A stretch of 64,000 nucleotides of DNA. Origin: Isochrysis galbana (taxonomy: Eukaryota; Haptophyta; Isochrysidales; Isochrysidaceae). Shown in pieces: positions 46,488-64,000 of this stretch (positions are counted from its first letter, which is position 1; each line of letters begins with the position of its first letter). Below the pieces are notes generated by a model that was not told the origin of the DNA, ran no database searches, and saw nothing but the letters and a program-made list of their open reading frames with translations. The translations under genes were made by a program, and so were the position numbers. The stretch lies in assembly GCA_018136815.1 (NCBI GenBank), contig CM030936.1, positions 4,805,707-4,869,706 on the forward strand. Reading direction: 5' to 3'.

Positions 46488-47533
46488 TCATTCCTCCATT
46501 GGTGTCGGTACACTATTTGCCTCTTCTTGCTTTTCATTTGTAGGCCCACTGGAACTCTTGTCGGTTTCGAGGTCAGCTTCTCCGCCCTCGCCCTGCAGCT
46601 GCTCAATCTTTTGCCTAGCTTGCTCCGCGAGACGCTGGGCGTTTTCACGCTCACCGGAAGAAGTAGAGGACTTGGCGATTTTGGTGAAACGCGATAGGCG
46701 TGCCTTCCACTTGGCAATCTCTCGGCCGGAGGAGTCACCACGAGTCACGTTGTACCGCAGCCACCATTGCTCAACATTGTCCGCTCCACCTGCAGCCTTG
46801 TCCGCCGCGCGGCGTCGCAGCTCTTCCCTTTCCCTCTCTCGTCGTTCGCGCTCTTCTTCAGCTTGTCGCTCAGCAGCGAATTGCGCCTCGCGCGCCAAGC
46901 GAAGCCTCTCCTCCTCCTCCGCCTTCCGTACCACTTCGGCAGAATCAAACAATTCTGCGTGCTCGGACATTCGTTCCTGCATCTCGCGAAGCTTGCGCCG
47001 AACCTACAGTGGGGTGCAACCCGCAAGCATCGAATGTCCGAGGCCGCTCGTGCGCAAGTGCTAGGGAGTGCATCGCGCTCAGGGTAATCTAGCACAGATG
47101 ACGAACTGTGGCGGGATGGTGTTGATGCGTTGGCACACACCTCGGGAGCTGAAAGAGGGACGCGGAATCGCTCGAGCTCAATGTCCGTGGGAGGTTCATT
47201 GGAGAGTGTGTCGAGGCCGGCAAGGCGCAGGCCAACGGCCGTGCGGAGCTGGAGGTTGACATCAACCTGCGATGAGGGCAAGGTCGGAGACACGGGACTG
47301 AGTGCCATCTCGGCACGTGGCGGACACGTACTGCGGCCGTTCTCATAACAAGCATGTCGCGGCAAGGAGATTCTGCACGACACCTCCTTCTTGCCGAGCT
47401 TGTACGGCCTCATGGCTCGCTTTGTAGCTACGATCAGCCCAACGTAAAAGCTCTTCACGCCGTTAAGTCGCTGCATTGCGCGGACAAGACACCCGACGGC
47501 GACCTTGCCCATGACTTGAGTATCGACCCAAAC
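46488..47533 (-). CDS. C-terminal exons of a charged coiled-coil protein (possibly part of the DEK_C/BAH gene)
   Basis: Two exons, 47533-47141 and 47003-46488, join GTGTGT...TGTAG in phase 0 and end at a stop. The first exon starts after an acceptor (CTTCCACAG) with VWVDTQVMGKVAVG and contains KSFYVGLIVATK. The second begins VRRKLREMQERMSEHAELF and is a long Glu/Arg coiled coil, then WWLRYNVTRGDSSG and a Gln/Glu-rich tail. The acceptor at 47533 means there must be an upstream exon. The nearest is the DEK_C/BAH gene, which however has its own stop at 47589. Either that last exon has an alternative donor, or a short upstream exon was missed. No domain was identified. Confidence 0.5.
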
Positions 47534-47588
47534 CTGTGGAAGGGTGTGTGAGATGGGGCGTTCACTGAAAGTTAGCTAGTGATGCGCC

Positions 47589-49703
47589 TTAGAGAGCAGG
47601 GGTGACGGAAACGACGAGCGCAAACGGCAGCGAGCCAACAGTTTGGCTTGCTTCAAGCAAACGGCGGCCAGCGGGCCCCACGGCCCGCCGGTAAATCCAT
47701 TCGCCCACCTCAGCATGCTTCCTAGGCATAGTGAGCGCCCGCAGCTCGTCGTTCGAAAGGGGCGCGCGCTCGGCCTCGTCTTCCTCCCGCCGAAGTCTGT
47801 CTCGCTCCCGAGCGAGCCTTTCTCGTTCACGTGTGGCTTCGGCCGCTGCGGGCCCACGCTTGGACTCGAGGCTGAAGGCATCACGAAGCCTCTTGGATGG
47901 GAGCGAGTCCAAGGCGTAGACGGCCTTGTTGTCATACGCACGCCACGCAAAGTATTCATGCTGAGAGGTGAGGCTGAAGGGGCGCGGAATGCAGCGTGGA
48001 GAAGGATCGCGTGAGTCTCTAGAGTCATGGATCGATGGTCATACGACCGCAAGTTCGCGCCCAGGCCTGCTCATTGCCGGGCCCGTATTGCGCCACACCT
48101 GTCAGCCAGACTGCGGGCTGAGTCACGGTCTTCCCGGAGGTGGACATTGCATGGGCGGAGCACACAGTCCGAGTGGTTCTCGTCGAGATGAAGGGAAAAG
48201 AACAGCTCTTTTGGCGCTGCCTCGAGCGTCGCGCCCTCAAACTTCACATCAAACGTGGCGCCTAAGTGTGGTGGGCACGAAGAAGCGTGTCGGCATCAAA
48301 TATGAAGCCCAAACCCGTGTCAGGGACTTCGCCAGACGCACGCGACCGCAGATGCAGTGGGGTCGTGTGCGTGAATCAGCACGGCCTTGGTCCGTCGGCC
48401 AGCTCCCTCTCACCTGCCAGCTTGGCGTAATCGTGTACATCATCCTTCCTGTAATACCAGCGAGCGTTGAAGTACACCTCGGAAGGAGCAAAGGCGTACG
48501 TGAAGATCTCTTGTAAGCGCGCAACATAAGGCGCCTCGCGGCCATTTTCAAGGTAGACGTCCTACAAACAAGTCGATGGTCCGGAGGAACCCGTGGGAGA
48601 GGCGTAGGCGGGCAGATACACGTGTCGTAGGGGTTGCGGGCGGAAGAATTGAGTGCCAGATAGGTAATGCTCACACAGGAACAATCGCGCCTTGTTGCAT
48701 AGGACTAAGCCGAAGCGCATTCCCCGACAAAGTGCTCGCGCAGCGATGAGAAACAATGTCATCATGGAAGGCAGGGCATTGCTCGAGTTGACACCTGACC
48801 AACGGAGTACGTTTCTCCTTGCTTCTTCATCTGCGAGTAGAAGAGCTTCCCGTCCGCCTTGCGTATCGCCTTGCCGAGCACCACCGCTGCATCTGCATCA
48901 GCTTCTTCCTCCTCGTCTTCGTCCTCGTCGCCTTCGTCTTCATCATCCTCGTCCGCCGTCTTCTCCTCCTTGGACCCGTCCGCCGCGGCGGCTGGCGCAC
49001 TGGTCGTCTCCGGCCCCTTCTCGTCGTCGTCGTCGTCATCAATCGCTACCAGCCGACGCCTCTTGTGCGCCGGTGAGTCCACATGGGTCAAAGCCTCCTC
49101 ATCCGGCGGTGCACTGGCCATGTCTTCCTGCACGGCGAGTGCAGCTGGAGCCTCCGCGTGCCCCTCGACCTCGGCCTGGGTATCCACGGGCTTGTCCGCC
49201 GACGTCACCGGTTCGCCTAGTGGCTGCTCGATCACAGCCGACCGCACCTCCTCTGTTGGTCGCTCCTCTCCTGTCGTCCGCTCCTCGTCCGTCGTCCGCT
49301 GCTGCCTGACCGGCTGCTCGACTCCATTCCACCCCTCCTCTTCCGCCTTCTGCTCAGATGGCGTCGCTTCTGCGTGTGAGTCTGCAGCATGTGGAGGTGC
49401 GTCTTGGAGTGTGGGCGCAGGACCTCCTTCTACTCTATCCCCTTCCGCACCGACGCCCGCACTCGCAGGGTCGCTCTGTCTCGCTCCTTCAGCAAGAATC
49501 CTTGCCATCGCCTCATCGACGGCCGCCTTCACGAGCTTCTTGTGGGGTCGTAGCGAGCCCTCGGCGCCGTGAGCGAGCTTTTGCTCAAGCTTCTTGAGAA
49601 CAAGCTTCACAGAGATCGTGTCCCAGTCCTCCGTGCGAAGGATCCTCTCGATCTCCTCTAATACCAGCGCCTCGCTCACGCCATTGGGCCACTCGGCCGC
49701 CAT
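47589..49703 (-). CDS. Nuclear protein with DEK_C and BAH domains
   Basis: Exons 49703-48795, 48561-48414, 48261-48099 and 47973-47589 join in phase, giving 534 residues. Residues ~8-65 (ALVLEEIERILRTEDWD, then KLVLKKLEQKLA) form a DEK_C-type helical domain, a DNA/four-way-junction-binding fold. A long acidic linker follows (runs of D/E near residues 230-290) with a KRRR basic patch. The next exons read as a BAH domain: DVYLENGREAPYVARLQEIF, YFNARWYYRKDDV, then KELFFSLHLDENHSDC and a YFAWRAYD end. BAH domains bind nucleosomes or modified histone tails, so a chromatin role is likely. The C-terminus is an Arg/Glu coiled coil. The gene may continue into 46488-47533 by alternative splicing. Confidence 0.75.
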
Positions 49704-49709
49704 CGCCTC

Positions 49710-49845
49710 CCCACTCTCTCACTCTCTCTGTTCTCTTGCTCTTTTTCTCTCTCTTTCTCTTTCTTTCTTTTCTTTCTTGTGCTCGTCCTCTCTCACCAGC
49801 GCTGTGTGTTCTCTCGCTCCCTCTCCTCCTCCTCCCTCTCCTCCC
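49710..49845. repeat. CT-rich tract upstream of the DEK_C/BAH gene
   Basis: TCTCTC/TTTCTTTC-rich sequence begins within 15 bases of the ATG at 49703 (GA-rich on the coding strand). Confidence 0.6.
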
Positions 49846-51601
49846 CTTCTACTGGAAGTTTCTCAAATACAAAAAAATCGAATTTGACCACGAAACACGT
49901 CTTTTGCCTTTTCCCAAGGTGACCAGCATGGCGACACACATAAAACATATGAAAGCTCTTCAAGGAGCCAGCTAAATACTAGCTGCTAGTTGCCACCATC
50001 TACTGGGAAACCGCCGACGTCCCTTATCCCTAACTTACTGACTCCCCTACAGCCCCCCCCCCCAGTGTTGGTGCATAAGTCCTGACACCGGCTTTTGACG
50101 TTAGTGTGTCGCATTCGCGAATCGACACTCGTTAGGCTTCTCTTCGTCGTTCGGTATTATCGTTATAATTCTCTGCTTTCTCTCGTTCTCGGTCAAAAGC
50201 TTCGCTTGGATGCATGGGATCGTGGGTTGTGGAGCGCCCTCTCTCTTTCTCTCGAAAGAGAAGAGAAGTTTCCCCACCTTTCTTCATCCCAGGCGCCTCG
50301 CAAATAGGTTTAATTTGCTATCTCCCCTGCGTTTCTTTATCTGCTTCTAGGGGCAATCAGGTTTAATTTGCGACCTCTTCGTATTTCCCCCTTAGGCACA
50401 TCGCACTTCTCTCGTCTTATTCGGTAGGTCTCTTGGAATCCTGCGTAGCAAGATTGCCTCTCGTTTCTCGTGGCCCCCCGCTGGAGTGCACTTCATGCGT
50501 TCAGCGCGGGGCTGTTCTGTCGCTGCTGCACTTCCGCTGCTGCGCTTCCCATGTCCGCATGAGTGAATAAATCAGCTTGAGGATCTTGTTTTGACTAGAA
50601 CGGGTGTGTGCGCACGGGCTTCCATGTGCGCGCGCGGGCTCCGCAGCTGTATGTGGCGTCGATGCCGCAGTTGGAACAGGTCTGGAACCGCCCGGTCGCG
50701 GGCCCAGCCCGTCGCGCCGCACGGCCACTAGAGGAGTTGCACCTCCAGGCGTCCGAGCGAGCGCTTGTTGACGTCAAACGGGCCATGGCCCTGGGCGTCG
50801 GGCCGGATCGAATCGAGGCATTCCTGCGGTGCGAGTGGCCAGGATGGGTCAATACGAGTGTGTGCGACCCTTGAGCACCAGTGTGCGACCTACCCATGAC
50901 CCCCCACCCTGCTCGCGAGAGCTCTAGGCTCTGCATGGCCACCATCTCCAGGCCATTCTTCGGCCGATCGCGGGCGATCAGACATCGCGGAAGCTGCGCG
51001 TTTCTAATAGTGATGCGCCCCACATTCACCACTCTGATTCCCTCCCGTGAGCGCCCGCCTCAATCTCCCCAAATAGCCCGCCATGCGCGGGGGAAGGGAG
51101 GGGGGTCACTCACCGACGCCATTGCCCTTCGTGGGGCGGGAGGGGGTCGTTTGGAGGGGGGAGGGAGTTGCCGGGGCAGGTAGGGGGGGACCCTAAGGAA
51201 TCCTTGGACACCCAGGGGAGGTGTGAAATAGTGGTTAAAATGAGTGAGTGACCGGGCTACTTTCTCCCGCTCCCGCGCTTCAAAACTCATGCTCATGCAC
51301 AATTGAAATTGACGAATTGATGACATGGGACTGCTCTACCTAGGCCTGGGGGGGGGGGGTCATTTCGCAGCCAGAGGCCCCCTACCTAGGGTCCTTGCGC
51401 GGCCCGTAGTGGCTCCCAATGTAGCAATATGGGTACTTGGAACGCATTGACCGTCCTCTAGTCAGATAAAGTATGTACTAGGGTTAAGACCTTGAAAAGG
51501 ACCGACACTTCTTTCGCGCCAACTAGGGCAATCACCCACCCTCCCAAATAGAAACCAGCGAACCACTCAGAGGTGGGATCATTGCTTGAAAAGGCTTAGT
51601 C
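49846..51601. other. Intergenic, no gene recognised
   Basis: 1.75 kb. A C run at 50051-50061 and a G run at 51346-51359. A plus-strand frame 50608-50874 (contains PLEELHLQASERALVDVKRAM) looks non-random but has no domain, and its antisense is also open. AGGTTTAATTTGC occurs twice (50306 and 50359). Confidence 0.35.
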
Positions 51602-60655
<9,054 letters not shown>

Positions 60656-61726
60656 GTAGCATCGATTTGTCAACTTTATTTTTCTGCTCATTGCCGCCTC
60701 CTTGCATCAGCTTTCGGTTCAGCTTTGCCATCTGCATGTCAAATCCACCGATCGGAGGCTGGTGACTTATGTGCATGACCACGACTATGTGGGGTGTGTG
60801 GATGATCTTGACTCTGTGCACTACGTGGGCTTGGTTCGAGGTTTGGACTGGTGCAGGTGCAGGCCTTTCGGTCTATGGGTACGTTTCCGCTTCCGCCGGG
60901 TGTTTGCGCCTGCTTCGTGTTTTACATGGAGGTAACGCCGATAAAGCGAAGGCGGGTGTGAGGAAAGGAGTGGAGCTGTGACTGTGTTGCATGTGGAGAC
61001 AGTGGAGTTGGTGTCTGTAATATGTGAGATACAATCCTTCAGGACTTCAGGGGCATGGGGCGCGGGCTGTCACGGGCGAAGGAAGCACGCGACGGGGGAG
61101 CTGAGGACGAGCGAGTGCTTAACATCCTTCTTGTTTTCAGCTAGCTGAGCTAGCTGAATGAAAAAGGGAGTGTCTTCGGGTTCTTCCTCCTCATCCAGAG
61201 GGGAGGGAGCAAGTTGGGTGGTGCTGTTCACAATCGGTTTTGGGTCCGACTGGGGGTCGGCTCGCTTGCGCGAGTGCTGCTGTGGTTGTGGAGTTTGTTT
61301 GCTGCTTCTGAGCCAGCTGCACTGCGTTCTTTCCTTTGGGTCCATGTTGTGCGGCTTCAGCGTACGATTTCTGTGCTGAAGTTGGTTGTTGGTTGGAGGG
61401 CGCAAAGGCTCCCAGTGACGAATTGGGATGGCCCATAGATAGGGCCTGAGGGCAATGAGGAGGGAGGCATGCCGGTGGTAGGCGCGGCGGAGGAGACGAC
61501 TTCAGAGTGACGGGTCGATCGCGGATGCGACACATAGGTGCTGACGGGCTGAAGCCCGTCAGCAGAGGAAGGCGGGCAGACGGGCTTGGGCGAGGGCGAG
61601 GACGGCGGCGAAAGCGACATCGAGCGAGCGGCGAGAGGCGAGGGCGAGTGAGAGGAGGGCTGTGATGGCTGATGGCAGGGGCTGGCGAGGAGAGGGAGAA
61701 GAGAGATGGTGGAGTCCATACAACAC
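60656..61726. other. Intergenic; repeat R2 copy 2 (about 61419-61690) and possible retroelement ORF1 fragment
   Basis: 60656-61050 is probably the DHHC 3' UTR. Minus-strand 61191-61400 encodes QKSYAEAAQHGPKGKNAVQL, a Lys/Gln-rich frame with a SYAEAA motif often seen in LINE ORF1 proteins; this is only suggestive. 61419-61690 is the second copy of the repeat at 10041-10300. Confidence 0.4.
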
Positions 61727-62216
61727 GTAGGAGATTGGAGATGTCATGTAGATGAGCTGTACGTTGGCTCATGGAATTGTTGAGACATTGACAGGCAGTC
61801 GTCTGGTCGATGGTTGCCCCATAGTGCTGTAATAGATCGACCACCTCTACATCGCCACGTAGGCAGGCATACATTAATGGGGTGTTCTTCATGTTGTCCA
61901 TCTGATCCAATGGAGCATTCCATTGTGCCGCAAGATGTTTGACACATGGAAGATGACCACGCTCGACTGCGAGTATCAAGGCGGTCTTCCCCCAGAGAGT
62001 ACTCTTCATGTTCATGTACCCCAATGGAGCAAATCGAAGGAGTGTTGCCACACAATTGGAATGACCCAAGTAGGCAGCAATCATCAATGGTGTATACTTT
62101 TCGGAAACAATGGTATATAGCATTCGCATCTCTTCCATGAACTTGATTGGTGCTCTTGGACTACCCTCAAGCAGACCATTCAGGAGGAGAGCACAGCATG
62201 GAGGAGCATCGCTCAT
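61727..62216 (-). CDS. Ankyrin-repeat protein (first visible exon)
   Basis: From ATG 62216 the frame reads MSDAPPCCALLLNGLLEGSP and then three ankyrin repeats: YTPLMIAAYLGHSNCVATLL, KTALILAVERGHLPCVKHLA, and NTPLMYACLRGDVEVVDLL ending HYGATID. These have the TPLh-A-x2-G-H core of helix-turn-helix ankyrin units used in protein binding. A GTGTTG donor after ISNLL at 61726 is a plausible exon end. The frame stays open to 61191, but that part crosses a dispersed repeat and was not accepted as coding. Upstream of the ATG is a minisatellite. No other domain is visible. Confidence 0.65.
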
Positions 62217-62224
62217 GCTGTAGA

Positions 62225-63175
62225 ATGGAGGCAACGACAAGTAAGGGCGAGGGAGGAAGAGGAAAGGAGAGGCAAAGACGTCAGGAGAGGTAAAGGCGAA
62301 GGGAACAAGAGGACAGGAGAAAGGTGAGGGAGCAAGAGGACAGGAGAAAGGTGAGGGAGCAAGAGGACAGGAGAAAGGTGAGGGAGCAAGAGGACAGGAG
62401 AATGGCGAGGGAGCAAGAGGGACAGAAGAGGCAAAGGCGAGGGAGCAAGAGGACAGCAGAGGCAAAGACGTCAGGAGAGGCAAAAGCGAGGGGAACAAGA
62501 GGACAGGAGAAAGGCGAGGGAGCAAGAGGACAGGAGAGGCAAAGGCGAGGGAACAAGAGGACAGCAGAGGCAAAGGCGAGGGAACAAGAGGACAGGAGAA
62601 AGGCGAGGGAGCAAGAGGACAGCAGAGGCAAAGGCGAGGGAACAAGAGGACAGGAGAGGCAACGGCGTCAGGAGAGGCAGAGGCGAGGGAGCAAGAGGAC
62701 AGCAGAGGCGAGGGAGCAAGAGGACAGCAGAGGCAAAGGCGAGGGAGCAAGAGGACAGCAGAGGCAAAGGCGAGGGAACAAGAGGAAAGGCGTCAGGAGA
62801 GGCAAAGGCGAGGGAGTAAGGGGACAGCAGAGGCAAAGGCGAGGGAACAAGAGGAAAGGCGTCAGGAGAGGCAAAGGCGAGGGAGCAAGAGGATAACAGA
62901 GGCAAAGGCGAGGGAGGGAGCAAGAGGACAGGAGAAAGGCGAGGGAGCAAGAGGAGAGGCAAAGGCGCCAGGAGAGGCAAATGGAGGGCGCGGAAGCAGG
63001 GGGGGAAACAAAGGGGGGGGGGTAAAGCAGTGGAGGAGGGTGGGGGGGAAGCAAAGGGGAAGGGGAGGGGGGGGGAAGCACGGGGGGGGGAAGCAAAGGG
63101 GGGGGAAGCAAAGGGGGGGGAAGCAAAGGGGGGGGGTAAAGCAGGGGAGGGGAGGGAGCAACCAGTCCCAAAGCA
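62225..63175. repeat. GAGGGAGCAAGAGGACAG minisatellite and poly-G-rich array
   Basis: Some 25-30 imperfect units of GAGGGAGCAAGAGGACAG, often with GCAGAGGCAAAGGC between them, run from about 62240 to 62990. This is followed by GGAAGCAAAGGGGGG units (63040-63140) with several runs of 7-9 G. Minus-strand frames through it are long but encode only Pro/Leu/Ser repeats. It lies directly 5' of the ankyrin gene. Confidence 0.85.
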
Positions 63176-64000
63176 CTAGCCCTATTATTCAGAGGTACCT
63201 CGGAGATTGTAGAGATGATTTATATTCGAAAACAAACTGATGACATCTCATCAGTCCATCGGAGGTACATCGGAGATTGAGAAGTCGACAGATGGGCAGT
63301 TGGTAGTCCCCAGTTGGTGGACAGTCTACCAGTTGGTGGGCAGTCTATCAGTTGGTGGGCAGTCTATCAGTTGGTGGGAGTCTATCAGTTGGTGGGCAGT
63401 TGATCGTTTGATTTGGGCAGTTGATAGTTGGTGGGTAGTTTCTGGGATGGCCACCCCCTCCTCCCTCGACTCCACCCCCTCCTCCCTCGACTCCACCCCC
63501 TCCTCCCTCGCCACCTCCTCCCTCGACTCCACCGCCCTCGCCACCTCCTCCCTCGCCACCTCCTCCCTCGACTCCACCGCCCTCGCCACCTCCTCCCTCG
63601 ACTCCACCGCCCTCACCACCTCCTCCCTCGACTCCACCGCCCTCGCCACCTCCCCCCTCGATTCCACCTTCACCCCCTCCTCGGAATCCTTCAACTCCTC
63701 CACTTACCCCACCTCCACTTACCCCACCTCCACTCACCCCACATCCACTCACCCCACCTCCACTTACCCCACCACTCACACCACCTCCACTCACCCCACC
63801 TGCTTCTTCTCCCCTCTCGCCTTTTACTCCACCTCCCCATATCTCGACCTCACCACCTAGACCTCCTCCTCCCTCACCTCCTCCACCACTCCCACCATTC
63901 TCACCTTCACCCTCACAACCGCCGTCCCATCCACCCCCTTTTCAACCACCCCCTTCTCCACCCCCTTCTCCACCCCCTTCTCCACCCCCTTCTCCACCCC
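63176..64000. repeat. Minisatellites GTCTATCAGTTGGTGGGCA and CCTCCTCCCTCGACTCCAC
   Basis: About five tandem ~20-bp units of CAGTTGGTGGGCAGTCTAT lie at 63296-63440. Then CTCCTCCCTCGACTCCACC/GCCCTCGCCAC units run from 63450 to 63660, CCACTTACCCCACCT units from 63700 to 63800, and CCCCTTCTCCA units reach the window end. Open frames in all phases encode simple repeats; no gene is supported. Confidence 0.85.

Noticed and set aside
63240-63860. 206-residue frame with TPSSLDST repeats
   Set aside because: Minisatellite translation; the opposite strand is open as well and there is no codon-level conservation between units.

Overview
This is nuclear DNA from a eukaryote, most likely a microalga, with haptophyte-type the best guess. 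The evidence is GC-rich genes cut by short GT-AG introns, an unusual excess of GTG (often GTGCGC) splice donors, secreted and carbohydrate-active proteins of algal type, LINE and hAT transposon remains, and very abundant CT/GA simple-sequence tracts. No prokaryotic operons, rRNA, tRNA or CRISPR were seen. The lineage is inferred; no marker gene proves it. Intron coordinates below were read by eye from splice signals and reading phase.

Layout, left to right. Positions 1-170 hold a fragment of a B-family DNA polymerase, followed by a 5'-truncated, frameshifted LINE (to 1033). A ferric-reductase/NADPH-oxidase-like gene (1582-4530, minus) is followed by a large near-perfect inverted repeat (5507-7103) and a four-exon sulfotransferase (7624-9160, minus). 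A GH37 trehalase (11086-14604, minus) and a large secreted glycosidase-like gene (15398-19247, plus) are divergent and share a 0.75 kb GA/CT-rich intergenic region. Next come a secretory or plastid-targeted proline/alanine-rich protein (21148-22271, minus), a hAT relic (23.6-24.4 kb), a small secreted Cys-rich protein (25490-25798, minus), scrambled fragments of a receptor-L-domain gene (26.8-27.1 kb) and an intact gene of that family (28090-30689, plus).

The second half holds an ARS2/SERRATE-like RNA-processing factor (33098-34718, minus), a multipass membrane protein ending in a FYVE finger (37588-41146, minus), and an intact hAT transposon with 18-bp terminal inverted repeats and a perfect 8-bp target duplication (42814-45285). 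These are followed by a coiled-coil segment and a DEK_C + BAH chromatin protein (46.5-49.7 kb, minus). The most striking locus is 51602-58299 (minus): an ADP-ribosyltransferase-fold protein fused to leucine-rich repeats encoded by 18 tandem, phase-identical exons, some recently amplified. It is divergent from a DHHC palmitoyltransferase (59578-60655, plus) across a 1.25 kb polypyrimidine tract. The window ends in an ankyrin-repeat gene and minisatellites.

The genes look like independent eukaryotic units. The only plausible functional pairing is trehalase with the glycosidase-like gene, by divergent layout. Long polypurine/polypyrimidine tracts sit immediately upstream of most start codons and are probably promoter or 5'-UTR sequence.
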